Positions 8,277 to 16,719 of a stretch of DNA of 47,174 bases are shown here, one piece after another. The notes below the pieces were generated by a model, which saw only the letters and a program-made list of their open reading frames with translations, was not told where the DNA came from and did not search any database. A program made the position numbers and the translations under genes. The stretch spans positions 1 to 47,174 of the forward strand of contig CAYPGQ010000022.1 in assembly GCA_964410125.1 (NCBI GenBank), written 5' to 3'. The stretch is from G020348385 sp964410125 (GTDB lineage Bacteria > Acidobacteriota > Aminicenantia > Aminicenantales > Aminicenantaceae). The stretch's first letter is position 1. Each line of letters opens with the position of its first letter.

Positions 8277-9986
8277 ATGAAAAAGAAAAAATACCTTCGA
8301 GCTTCAATACTTCTCAGTTTATTTCTTTTATTCATTCCCATGCTTATCGCAAATTCTCCCGAAACTTATGATGTGGTTATATTGAATGGCCAAATTGTGG
8401 ACGGAACCGGGAATCCATGGTTTTTGGGTGACATCGCCATCCGGAATGATCGCATCATCAGAATCACGCCTTCTGGACAACTCAAGGATAAGCAAGCAAA
8501 AGAGCGGATCGATGCGCATGGATTGGTTGTTGCACCTGGATTTATCGACATCCAGAGCCATTCCCGGGGGGCATTTTTGTTTGGTGATGGCCGTGTGATC
8601 AGCAAAGTGACCCAAGGAATCACGACTGAGATTTTGGGCGAGGGATGGACCGATGCTCCTGTTAATGAAAAGATTCTGGCCACTTATGGAGATATTCCCC
8701 AAGAGATAAAAAAGCTGGTCATGGAATTCACAGGCCCCAGAGGTTTCAACAACTGGCTTGAAGCCATGCAAAAACATGGCGTATCTGCCAATGTTGGTTC
8801 GTTCCTGGGTGCTGCAACAGTTCGGGCTTTTGTCAAAGGGATGGCTATGGGATCGCCATCGAGTGCAGAAGTAGAAGAGATGCAGCGACTAGTCCGGAAT
8901 GCCATGGAAGATGGGGCATTCGGGATTGCCTCTGCCCTGATATATCCTCCTGGCAGTTTTGCCGCTACAGAAGAGTTGATCGCAATGTCCAAGGCCATGG
9001 CCCCTTTTGGTGGCGTGTACATCACCCACCTTCGTTCTGAGGCAGATAAGTTCTTGGAGGGCCTGGATGAAGCCATCACAATCGGAAGAAAGGCTGGGGT
9101 TCCGGTAGAGGTTTATCATCTTAAAGCCGCTGGCCGGCGCAACTGGCACAAGGCCACATTGGCCATTGCCAGGATAGAAGCTGCCCGGGACGAAGGATTG
9201 GACATCGGGGCCGACATGTACCCCTACATCGCAGGAAGCACGGACCTTAGCGCCTGCCTTCCTCCTTGGGCATCTGCCGATGGAAAACTGCTGGAAAACC
9301 TTAGAGATCCTGAGATGCGCGCAAAAATCAGGGAAGAAATCCTCCATCCAAAAACAGAGTGGGAAAATCTAGGCGCACTAGCCACCCCAGAGGGTATTCT
9401 GATTCTTGGTCTTAACAAGACGGAGAACAAGAAATACACAGGAAAAAGACTTTCGGAAATCTCAGCCGACATGGGCAAAGACTGGATCGACACGATCATA
9501 GACCTGATTTTATCCGAACAGCAGGGCATCGGTACAATATACTTCATGATGACCGAGGATAACCTCAAGCTTCAGATGCAGCAACCTTGGATCAAATTCG
9601 GCACCGATGCCAGCGGTGCAGATCCGGATAATCCGGAGGGGCTGGTCCACCCGCGCTCTTATGGGACTTATCCGCGGATTCTCGGTAAATATGTGCGCGA
9701 AGATCGGGCAATGATACTGGAAGAAGCGATCCGGAAGATGTCCTCGGCTGTAGCCAACAGGCTTTTTATCAAGGATCGAGGCTTGATTCGAGAGGGGTAT
9801 TATGCAGATGTTGTCATCTTCGATCAGAAAACAATCGGCGACCGGGCAACCTTCGAAAATCCCCATCAAGTCTCAGTCGGAGTTCAGCATGTTTTTGTCA
9901 ACGGGATAGCCGTCATCAAGGATGGAAAACACACCGATGTCAAACCTGGACGGATTGTCCGAGGACCAGGCTATATCAAAAAGTAA
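8277..9986 (+). CDS. exported N-acyl-D-amino-acid deacylase-like amidohydrolase
   Basis: 569 residues with a signal peptide (basic MKKKKYLR then a hydrophobic core ending near residue 25), so periplasmic or secreted. The composite amidohydrolase fold begins VVILNGQIVDGTGNP; the metal motif is PGFIDIQSH (87-95), with HLRSE (251-255), YHLKAAGR (280-287) and GTDAS (442-446), the set found in D-aminoacylases. The usual HxH of the first motif is Q-S-H here, so the first histidine is replaced by Gln. Members of this family remove acyl groups from N-acyl-D-amino acids, but many homologues have other amide substrates. The start follows AGGAGG with good spacing. The C-terminal small beta-domain is complete (VFVNGIAVIKDGKHTD, PGRIVRGPG). 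Confidence 0.85.
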   Translation: MKKKKYLRASILLSLFLLFIPMLIANSPETYDVVILNGQIVDGTGNPWFLGDIAIRNDRIIRITPSGQLKDKQAKERIDAHGLVVAPGFIDIQSHSRGAFLFGDGRVISKVTQGITTEILGEGWTDAPVNEKILATYGDIPQEIKKLVMEFTGPRGFNNWLEAMQKHGVSANVGSFLGAATVRAFVKGMAMGSPSSAEVEEMQRLVRNAMEDGAFGIASALIYPPGSFAATEELIAMSKAMAPFGGVYITHLRSEADKFLEGLDEAITIGRKAGVPVEVYHLKAAGRRNWHKATLAIARIEAARDEGLDIGADMYPYIAGSTDLSACLPPWASADGKLLENLRDPEMRAKIREEILHPKTEWENLGALATPEGILILGLNKTENKKYTGKRLSEISADMGKDWIDTIIDLILSEQQGIGTIYFMMTEDNLKLQMQQPWIKFGTDASGADPDNPEGLVHPRSYGTYPRILGKYVREDRAMILEEAIRKMSSAVANRLFIKDRGLIREGYYADVVIFDQKTIGDRATFENPHQVSVGVQHVFVNGIAVIKDGKHTDVKPGRIVRGPGYIKK

Positions 9987-9994
9987 CAGGGAAA

Positions 9995-10155
9995 ACACGG
10001 AACACAATCATCAATACCCCAAGCTGAGTATCCGTCAGGCTCAACGCCTCCAAGAGCGGTAAGTAATAGACCTCCCGGAGATAAGGCAAAAGATAGATAA
10101 TCCCCCCTGATAGGCACAGACATGCCATCACCAGCCATCGACGGAATTTGCTCAA
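9995..10155 (-). pseudogene. remnant of an MFS transporter N-terminus
   Basis: On the minus strand this stretch encodes SKFRRWLVMACLCLSGG, then IIYLLPYLREVYYLPLLEAL and TDTQLGVLM, which is the first helix and following loop of a major-facilitator transporter. Homology ends after VLMIVFRV, and the frame stops at 9976 inside the end of the amidohydrolase gene. A full MFS protein needs about 400 residues, so more than 85% is missing. A TTG at 10155 could have been the start; no good ribosome site is seen. The deletion boundary next to a sigma-54 promoter suggests the region was rearranged. Confidence 0.55.
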
Positions 10156-10164
10156 GAAGATTTC

Positions 10165-10181
10165 TTGGCACGATTTTTGCA
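10165..10181 (+). promoter_or_regulatory. sigma-54 (-24/-12) promoter
   Basis: TTGGCACGATTTTTGCA matches the sigma-54 consensus (TTGGCACG, four bases, TTGCA). The GG at 10167-10168 and GC at 10179-10180 are separated by exactly ten bases. Transcription would start near 10192, about 20 bases before the 78-residue gene at 10214. No sigma-54 activator gene is present in the window. Confidence 0.7.
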
Positions 10182-10213
10182 GTAATAATTTTTGACAAAC
10201 AGAGAGAAAAAAA

Positions 10214-10450
10214 ATGCAAGTACAACAAAATTTAGAATACGAAAACCAGATAAGTGAAGCCCTCAAAAGGGCTAAGGCAAAGAAAGTCCTGTATATGTAT
10301 GATGAGACGGGAAACAAGTTCCTCCTGGGTGTGTTCAACAAGAAAAAATCAGAGGAAATCAAGAAATACATGCGCAACAAAAAAATGATCAACCGTCTGT
10401 CTGAATTCGATATCATCACAACCGAGCCCGACAGCAACTTCACTTACTGA
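10214..10450 (+). CDS. 78-residue charged protein of unknown function
   Basis: A small soluble protein rich in Lys, Glu and Asn with no signal peptide or membrane segment. The N-terminal half is predicted helical (NLEYENQISEALKRAKAKK), followed by a beta-like stretch (KVLYMYDETGNKFLLGVFN) and a lysine-rich helix (KKKSEEIKKYMRNKK). I do not recognise a family. What supports it as a gene is the strong sigma-54 promoter ending about 30 bases upstream and codon use like its neighbours; the ribosome site is only a purine-rich run (AGAGAGAAAAAAA). Sigma-54 control suggests induction by a specific signal or stress. It stands alone; the next gene starts 207 bases further on. Confidence 0.65.
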   Translation: MQVQQNLEYENQISEALKRAKAKKVLYMYDETGNKFLLGVFNKKKSEEIKKYMRNKKMINRLSEFDIITTEPDSNFTY

Positions 10451-10566
10451 AATATCCCATACTACTAAATTTTCGGCAAATCTCCCTTTCTTTATCTTTC
10501 TTTTTTCTGCAAAAATATGTAAAATTATTTTACTCTTTTACAGCTAATTTTTGTCCTTCCAACTAA

Positions 10567-10580
10567 CCTGGATTATTCAG
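10567..10580. repeat. solitary repeat end (CCTGGATTATTCAG)
   Basis: CCTGGATTATTCAG, preceded by CTAA, is identical to the 14 bases at 14073-14086 and matches the left end of the TIR elements described at 14073, 25876 and 46878. No right end or internal element sequence follows, so this may be a scar or a lone end. The remaining intergenic stretch 10451-10657 shows nothing else I can name. Confidence 0.5.
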
Positions 10581-10657
10581 AATCATATACCATTAGGTAT
10601 GCCAAATGGGAAATATGTGTTGAAGTTGGAGGGAGATTCTTTTTACAATGTTCGGTG

Positions 10658-13600
10658 ATGCAAAAACTCAAAAGCAAATGGTCAATCGTATTCTCGATTC
10701 TTTTTATTGTCCCCTTCCTCTCCCCTATTTTCCTCTTTCCAGCAAGCTCTGAAACGAACTGGCTTCAGGGCTACTACAAAAGCCTAAAGGGCGGCACGAT
10801 CGAATACCACTCTTCTCAGCCCGATGTGACAAAAGCACTGCTTCTTCGCAATCTTAATGCGGAAGATTACATCGAGTGGGAAACAGAGCCTGTTCCCGCA
10901 GATTATCGAGGTGAATACGTGAATTTCATATGGATCTTTGCCATGGATGTTGATACCGATCCCCATGACTATGATCTGTTCGTCAATGGAAAAAAATATT
11001 TCCACTTTTCCAATCCAATCACAAACACCCGCAAAGAGTGGGAACTAAAAGGGCCAGGCGATGCTGAGCTTGCCTTTCGTGTAACCCTGATCGACCGTTT
11101 TAACGATGTCCATGGATACGCTTCGATGCGGATACCTACTTCTTTCCTCCAGCGCGGAAAGCCGCTTATCTTAAAGGTCGTAGGGGAAACAGCCGGAAGC
11201 CGTGTGTGGTACATGACCTTCCAAAGCCCGGTCATAGCCGGGGCTGAGATCGTCCCGCAACAAGCCCTGGTTCGCCGAAATAACAGCCTTTTTCAACCTG
11301 TGAAGGTAGATATTATCCATCTGGGAGAACCCGTGAATGCAAAATTGACGACAGAAGGCCAGACTGCGGTAGAAAAAGAATTGGACTTTGGATTCAACCG
11401 GATTGAAATGACATTCCCAGAAGTCCCCCAAAAAAAAGAACATACCATCACCATCCACATAGCTGATAAAGTTTCCATGACCAAAAAATTCATCCTTGGT
11501 CCCGTCAAAAAATGGTTTGTTTACCTTGTCCAGCACACCCACACAGATATCGGCTACACCCGGCCTCAATCGGAGATCCTGCCAGAACATCTCCGCTTCA
11601 TCGACTACGCTCTGGACTTTTGCGATCTTACGGATGATTATCCCGATAACGCCAAATTCCGCTGGACCTGTGAAGCATCCTGGGCAGTCAGCCAATACCT
11701 GGACAGCCGCCCACCAAATCAGATCGCTCGGCTCAAACAACGCATCGATAAAGGACGGATAGAGATAACAGGCATGCCGTTCAACATGTCAGAAATTGCC
11801 GATGAAAACATCTATGCGGCTTCCCTCCAGCCCATAAAAAAATTCAAGGATTTCGGTCTGAAAATCACGACCGCCATGCAGAACGATGTCAACGGCATCG
11901 CGTGGTGCCTAGCGGACTACTTTCCAGATACGGGAATCGAATATTTGATCATGGGACAGCACGGGCACAAGGCTCGTATCCCCTTCGACAAACCCACTCC
12001 GTTCTGGTGGGAATCCCCTTCAGGAAAAAGGCTTCTGGCTTTTCGCGCCGATCATTACATGACAGGAAATTTTTGGGGGATTCACACCGGAAATTTTCAA
12101 AATCTGGAAACAGAGTTGATGCGATATTTGAATGACCTGGAATCCAGAGCGTATTCTTATGACAGGATAGCCGTCCAGTACTCCGGTTATTTCACCGACA
12201 ACGCCCCTCCTTCAACGGCAGGGTGCGACATGATCGAACAATGGAATGATAAATACGAATGGCCGAAACTCAGAAGTGCCCTGGCAAGAGAATTTCCAGC
12301 ATTTATAAAGGAAAAACAGGGAGGCAATCTTCCTGTCCATCGAGTGGCCTGGCCGGATTGGTGGTCCGATGGATTCGGATCAGCCGCCCAGGAAACGGCC
12401 GCTGCCCGAAAAACCCAAATGCAGCTGATCGCAAATCAAGGTCTTCTTTCTATGGCAAAACTACTGGGAATGTGCATCCCTCTTACCACGATGGCAAAAG
12501 TTGACAAAATTTATGATGCCCTTCTCTTTTGGGATGAACACACCATGGGTGCTGCAGAAAGCATCAGTGCCCCTTTGGTGGAAAACAGTGTGGTGCAATG
12601 GGCAGAAAAATCCGCTTATGTTTGGGAAGCGGTAAAAGAGGCCCGCATACTGCAGGAAGCCGCCATGGGACTTCTACAGCCCAATGTTCCAAGAGCAGAC
12701 GTGCCGACCATCGTTGTGTTCAACACGCTGAATTGGTCACGGTCTGGCATGGTGGAGGTCTACATCGACCATCAAATTCTGCCTCAAGGAAAAGCTTTTT
12801 GCCTGGTGGATAACAAGGGGAATGAAATTTTTGCCCAGGCTCTCCAAAGCCGGGCCGATGGAACCTACTGGAACCTCCAGGTCAAAGAAATTCCTCCGAT
12901 GGGATATAAAGTCTACCGCATAGAAGTTTTAGATCGATTGCACGTACGACCTAAAGAATTTCGATTAAAAGAAGGTATTTTCGAAAATACTTTTTACCGG
13001 ATTAAAGTCGATGCCAAAACCGGTGCTATTTCCAGTCTTTATGACATACAGTTAGGAAAGGAGTTGGCTGATACCGGAAGCCCCTGGAATATTGGACAGT
13101 TTATCCATGAAACCATCTCCAACCGCAGTCAGTTGGAGCAGTTTCATCTGGTGAGTTGCCAGAGAAATTCGTTACAGAATATCGCTGTACAAAAAGGAAC
13201 GGATGGTCCTGTCTGGAAAAGCTTGCGATTGACCGGAGAGACACCCACGGCCGAAGAGAACACGCTTCTCCAAATTGAAATAAGGCTGTACCATCACGAA
13301 AAAAGGATCGAGCTCCATTATTCCTTGATCAAAAAGGATATTACAGAACCGGAAGCCATCTACATCGCCTTTCCTTTTAACTTGCCAAGAGCTTATGTTT
13401 TATACGAGGCCCATGGCGGTTTGGTTCATCCCGGGAAAAACCAGTTGGAAGGGACTTCCTCTGACTGGCATGCCGTTCAAAATTTTCTCGTTTTCCGCAA
13501 TCCCGAAGGGCAAATCATCCTCGGAAGCGATGAAGTGCCGCTGGTACAATTTGGCGGCTTGAATCTTGGGAAATTCCGGTACATCGCTGCGGTGGAACAG

Positions 13601-14059
13601 CCGCATGTGTTTTCCTGGGTGATGAACAATTATTGGGTGACAAACTTCAAGGCAAGCCAGGAGGGAGAATTCAAGTGGAGCTATTTTCTCACATCGGCAC
13701 AGGACACATCCAATGCCTCTGCAACGCGTGTTGGTTGGGGTTCTCGGATTCCCCTGTTATGCAGGGTCTTTCCTCCAGGCAAATCTTCAAAAATCCCCCC
13801 TGAGCGATCTTTGCTCCATATCGATGCCGATAATATTCTGCTCGTGAGCACAAAACCGGCTGCCGATCGAAATGGGATCATCCTGCATCTCCGCGAAACA
13901 GAAGGGAAACCTACAGAATTCCAAATTTTCTCCCCTAATAACTACGGAAAAAATTGGAGCGTTGTAGAGATAAATGTCCTGGGTGAAACAATCGGCCCTG
14001 CCGTTGAAAAAATCAAGATGAACGCGTTGGAATCCAGATTCTTCCTGCTTGAATTCTAA
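10658..14059 (+). CDS. exported glycoside hydrolase family 38 alpha-mannosidase-like protein
   Basis: About 1133 residues. A signal peptide (hydrophobic residues about 9-30) indicates export. Residues 33-285 form an extra beta-rich N-terminal region. The GH38 catalytic barrel starts at about 288 with the zinc-site motif HTHTDIG (294-300) and the nucleophile motif QNDVNG (409-414, Asp 411); the C-terminal 450 residues are the beta-sandwich domains typical of GH38, with VVFNTLNWSRSGMVEV near the start. GH38 enzymes release alpha-mannose by a retaining mechanism, but exported bacterial members with this N-terminus have no specificity I can state. The ATG at 10658 is preferred to the GTG one codon upstream; the GGAGGGAG at about 10628 is too distant to decide. 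The stop lies 13 bases before the TIR element. Confidence 0.85.
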   Translation: MQKLKSKWSIVFSILFIVPFLSPIFLFPASSETNWLQGYYKSLKGGTIEYHSSQPDVTKALLLRNLNAEDYIEWETEPVPADYRGEYVNFIWIFAMDVDTDPHDYDLFVNGKKYFHFSNPITNTRKEWELKGPGDAELAFRVTLIDRFNDVHGYASMRIPTSFLQRGKPLILKVVGETAGSRVWYMTFQSPVIAGAEIVPQQALVRRNNSLFQPVKVDIIHLGEPVNAKLTTEGQTAVEKELDFGFNRIEMTFPEVPQKKEHTITIHIADKVSMTKKFILGPVKKWFVYLVQHTHTDIGYTRPQSEILPEHLRFIDYALDFCDLTDDYPDNAKFRWTCEASWAVSQYLDSRPPNQIARLKQRIDKGRIEITGMPFNMSEIADENIYAASLQPIKKFKDFGLKITTAMQNDVNGIAWCLADYFPDTGIEYLIMGQHGHKARIPFDKPTPFWWESPSGKRLLAFRADHYMTGNFWGIHTGNFQNLETELMRYLNDLESRAYSYDRIAVQYSGYFTDNAPPSTAGCDMIEQWNDKYEWPKLRSALAREFPAFIKEKQGGNLPVHRVAWPDWWSDGFGSAAQETAAARKTQMQLIANQGLLSMAKLLGMCIPLTTMAKVDKIYDALLFWDEHTMGAAESISAPLVENSVVQWAEKSAYVWEAVKEARILQEAAMGLLQPNVPRADVPTIVVFNTLNWSRSGMVEVYIDHQILPQGKAFCLVDNKGNEIFAQALQSRADGTYWNLQVKEIPPMGYKVYRIEVLDRLHVRPKEFRLKEGIFENTFYRIKVDAKTGAISSLYDIQLGKELADTGSPWNIGQFIHETISNRSQLEQFHLVSCQRNSLQNIAVQKGTDGPVWKSLRLTGETPTAEENTLLQIEIRLYHHEKRIELHYSLIKKDITEPEAIYIAFPFNLPRAYVLYEAHGGLVHPGKNQLEGTSSDWHAVQNFLVFRNPEGQIILGSDEVPLVQFGGLNLGKFRYIAAVEQPHVFSWVMNNYWVTNFKASQEGEFKWSYFLTSAQDTSNASATRVGWGSRIPLLCRVFPPGKSSKIPPERSLLHIDADNILLVSTKPAADRNGIILHLRETEGKPTEFQIFSPNNYGKNWSVVEINVLGETIGPAVEKIKMNALESRFFLLEF

Positions 14060-14072
14060 TAAGACTGTCTAC

Positions 14073-14296
14073 CCTGGATTATTCAGGTGTCCTGGATTAT
14101 TCACAAGCCGAGATTGCTGCAGCGGCGAGGAAGTAGCCCCATGAGTTGTATTTGTATACTACGATTGGGCTACAACGAAGCCGATGTGGTGAGATCGGCT
14201 TGCCCGAAGGGTAAAAACTGCCGATAAATAATTAAATGGATTTGAATACTTTGTCTTAGAAAAAAAAGTATGGGCAGTTTTTATGAATAATTCAGG
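14073..14296. repeat. TIR element copy A, with conserved RNA-like fold
   Basis: A non-coding element whose left end (CCTGGATTATTCAC at 14091) and right end (TGAATAATTCAGG ending at 14296) are inverted repeats. A second end, CCTGGATTATTCAGG, sits outside at 14073, giving a TTCAGG-TGT-CCTGG junction. Inside are stems GTAGCCC/GGGCTAC (14133-14139/14167-14173), AAGCCGAT/ATCGGCTT (14178-14185/14194-14201), a CCC-GAA-GGG hairpin (14203-14211) and AAAACTGCC/GGCAGTTTT (14214-14222/14273-14281). Copies at 25876 and 46878 keep these helices with changed bases. The right end abuts the TAA stop of the peroxidase gene. No transposase is encoded; the ends recall IS1380-type termini such as ISEcp1 (CCTAGATT...), a tentative link. 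Confidence 0.75.
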
Positions 14297-15655
14297 TTAA
14301 AGCCTATCAGAAAGGGTCTTCATGAACAGGACGATGGCATCCTCTTCTTCTGGTGTCAGGCCAAGGTCTCCCAACTCATCCACATTGACATTTTCGCTGA
14401 CCTCAGGAGGAGCCCATTCGGCCCCGTCCACATCTCTTGTGTTATAAAAGTTCACCACTTCTTTGAGAGTCGTGAAGAAACCGTTGTGCATGTAGGCTTT
14501 CACAAATCCCTCAGAGGGCCTCAGATCCACATTGCGGAGCGTGGGGACTTTGTGTTTGCCATAGTTTTCCGCCGCATATTTTTTGTACTTTTCGATCCCT
14601 TCCAGGTATCCTCCCAATCCCTTATCGACCCATTTATTTCCGTCGGGATTCCATTTTTTATCCATGGTGTAAAATGGATTATCGGGATTTCTGGGAACAC
14701 CCAGGTTGTCGTATGTGAAATCCGTAAATACAGGAGGCTTGCCGTTTACAGATGTCATGACGTGACATTCGGAGCACAGTCCCTTTGTGTGGAACAACAT
14801 CAAACCCTTGAGTTCCTCATCCTCCAGGCCTAACGTCCTGTATTTCTTCCAGTTGGACTCATCGATTGCTTCCACGTCCATTCCCTTGGCATTCGCATTG
14901 TACCAAAAATCATCGAACTTGGAGTTAAAGGGATTGACTTCGGCCGATCTTTCAAATGCAGCGATGGAACGGGCTATTTTTACGTAGGTGCCGTGAATGT
15001 CCTTTTCCCAATCCAATGAGTCGGGGCCCCAGACTTTTTTGAAAAGATTAGCATAGTTGGAATCACGCACGATCAAAACCACGCTCTTCTCATCCACATT
15101 GTTCATCTCGAGAGGATTTAAAAAGGGTCCCATGGCCTGTTCAGCCAAAGGATCGCCCAATTCTTCACCTGTTGCCCTGCCATTCCAGAACATGCCGCCC
15201 ACAAAAGTTTCTTCATCATCGATGTGTAAGACAGGGCTATCACCGGCATAGGCAGCAGTCGGGGGTCTACGGTTACCGAACCGGCCTTTCATGGCCCCTT
15301 CATACACTGAACCTTTAGCATTAAAGTTCGAATCGGGACCTGACCAGCCGGCAACAGAACCATGACACGTGGAACATGCCTGTCCAGCGGGATCGCTCAG
15401 ACTAATGTCAAAAAACAGTCTCTTGCCCAGCTCCTCGATCGCGGTGACGGCTTCTTTGCCATCCGGTTCTGTTCTGGGTTCAAACCTGGCGATGACTTTT
15501 CCTTCCCTGTTGACTAATTTGCCGTTACTATTTTCGCAACTAAAATCCACCGTGGATCGAATCTCTGGTGCTTTTGCTTGGACAACGATAGAAATTTTAA
15601 TCAGCAACAATGAAATGGTTAAAAGGATTGCAAAAAGAAGGACTGTTTTTCGCAT
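14297..15655 (-). CDS. di-heme cytochrome c peroxidase (CcpA/MauG family)
   Basis: 452 residues with an N-terminal signal peptide or anchor (residues about 4-27), so periplasmic. There are two c-type heme motifs: CSTCH (94-98) and CSECH (294-298), with GKRLFFDISLSDPAGQACSTCH at the first heme as in bacterial di-heme peroxidases. The C-terminal region contains HKVPTLRNVDLRPSEGFVKAYMHNGFF, where the Met in AYMHNG is the usual distal-type ligand position for the electron-entry heme. It reduces H2O2 with electrons from periplasmic carriers, or acts in MauG-like oxidation. The TAA stop lies at the border of TIR element A. A decayed lipoamide-dehydrogenase-like gene lies upstream on the same strand, so there is no obvious operon partner. 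Confidence 0.9.
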   Translation of the reverse strand: MRKTVLLFAILLTISLLLIKISIVVQAKAPEIRSTVDFSCENSNGKLVNREGKVIARFEPRTEPDGKEAVTAIEELGKRLFFDISLSDPAGQACSTCHGSVAGWSGPDSNFNAKGSVYEGAMKGRFGNRRPPTAAYAGDSPVLHIDDEETFVGGMFWNGRATGEELGDPLAEQAMGPFLNPLEMNNVDEKSVVLIVRDSNYANLFKKVWGPDSLDWEKDIHGTYVKIARSIAAFERSAEVNPFNSKFDDFWYNANAKGMDVEAIDESNWKKYRTLGLEDEELKGLMLFHTKGLCSECHVMTSVNGKPPVFTDFTYDNLGVPRNPDNPFYTMDKKWNPDGNKWVDKGLGGYLEGIEKYKKYAAENYGKHKVPTLRNVDLRPSEGFVKAYMHNGFFTTLKEVVNFYNTRDVDGAEWAPPEVSENVNVDELGDLGLTPEEEDAIVLFMKTLSDRL

Positions 15656-15724
15656 CTCTTACTCCTCGTGTGAATAAATGAAAAGATTAGTAATTTTATA
15701 GCGATTATAAGGATGAAGTCAAAT

Positions 15725-15936
15725 TCAATCCGGTTCTCTGAGGTTTCTCAGCGTATCATAGATGATTTCCAGCAGTGCGGAATGGATGCGCATGCTGGAA
15801 TACGCCCCACATTGAGACATGTCCCTCCCAAAGGTCCCCTGTCCACTAATGCCACTTTCAAACCATGGGCCAACGCTCCATTCACAATCGCACTCCCAGC
15901 TCCAGACCCGACAACGATCACATCATATTCTTTCAT
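15725..15936 (-). pseudogene. decayed dihydrolipoamide dehydrogenase/mercuric reductase-type gene
   Basis: From the ATG at 15934-15936 the frame reads MKEYDVIVVGSGAGSAIVNG, an FAD-binding Rossmann motif, then GPLGGTCLNVGRIP. In the disulfide oxidoreductase family this should be GGTCLNVGCIPSK; the second redox cysteine is replaced by Arg. Immediately after, the frame shifts: the alternative frame continues SMRIHSALLEIIYDTLRNLR, the family's next helix, and then meets a TGA at 15725-15727. Only about 70 of roughly 450 codons remain. The gene is therefore broken by frameshift, substitution and truncation. Confidence 0.7.
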
Positions 15937-16021
15937 CGTTCCATTCCAAATTTTTTTAGAAAAATGCACACAAAGAAAATTATTATTCTAGGTAGAAATA
16001 CGATCTTTTCTTCACACGTTA

Positions 16022-16624
16022 TCATCCATCCCAGGGACATCCCGCTCTGTGCTTGTGATCTCGATTGCCTCCACCGTTGGAGTTGGAAACGGTTTCTTCA
16101 CCTTGTTTAATCCGGATGTAATAATTAAAATATTCATGAGCTACCAGATTAATTTTGTCATACTTTCTTTCTGGTTGATAATAAATTTGAGAGTCTATCG
16201 CTTCTACAAAGATAAACTTTGTCTCTATTTCAAGTTCAAGTTTCTGGCCTTCTGTGAGCTCAAGACTTTTTTCATTCTTTAATTTACGCAAGTGTCTTTC
16301 TAATGTGAAAATTCCCTTAATCTGTTTGTACTCTGGTTTAGCTTCTGTTATTATTCCATTCTTTTTCTCAAGATAAACGGCAATGTTTTGAAAATTGCCG
16401 TCAGCAAACCATTTGGACAAGTCCTTATTTTCCTCAATGATTTGATTGGCCAGACCAATTTTCTGTTCTTCGGATACATCCACCCCTTTTTCCACCACAA
16501 TTTTTTCCACAATATCCTTGGTGGTTTGAATAATGGGCTTATCAGGACTTTTGGATCCGCAAAAAAGCATAAAACCAACACACAAAACAAAAAACAATAA
16601 AACAAAAAAAGTTTTCGATTTCAT
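16022..16624 (-). CDS. predicted lipoprotein, function unknown
   Basis: 200 residues from the ATG at 16622-16624, which has AAAGGAGG seven bases upstream. A lipobox is visible in VGFMLFCGSK, so the mature protein starts at Cys about 22. Residues 30-120 look helical (EKIVVEKGVDVSEEQKIGL), with a short repeat of ionic residues; residues 130-185 contain strands (IFVEAIDSQIYYQPERKYDK). The C-terminal tail is Gly/His rich (NGGGNRDHKHRAGCPWDG) and unusual. No catalytic motif is recognised. It lies 95 bases downstream of the Ser/Thr kinase gene on the same strand and may be cotranscribed with it. Confidence 0.65.
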   Translation of the reverse strand: MKSKTFFVLLFFVLCVGFMLFCGSKSPDKPIIQTTKDIVEKIVVEKGVDVSEEQKIGLANQIIEENKDLSKWFADGNFQNIAVYLEKKNGIITEAKPEYKQIKGIFTLERHLRKLKNEKSLELTEGQKLELEIETKFIFVEAIDSQIYYQPERKYDKINLVAHEYFNYYIRIKQGEETVSNSNGGGNRDHKHRAGCPWDG

Positions 16625-16719
16625 AGTTCCCTCCTTTTGTCTAATCTCCTTAAACATCTATAATTCTATCTTCCCCCATTATGTCCTTATGGAGGAAGAG
16701 TTGTGTTTTAATTTCTTCT

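Noticed and set aside
9971..10228. 85-codon minus-strand frame with ATG
   Set aside because: It lies in a different frame from the MFS similarity and shows no family similarity.
14091..14296. CRISPR array
   Set aside because: The repeats at 14 kb, 26 kb and 47 kb are dispersed and inverted, not regularly spaced direct repeats, and no cas genes occur.
14073..14296. Target-site duplications around the TIR elements
   Set aside because: The bases just outside the ends do not match as direct repeats in copies A, B or C, so no duplication is claimed.
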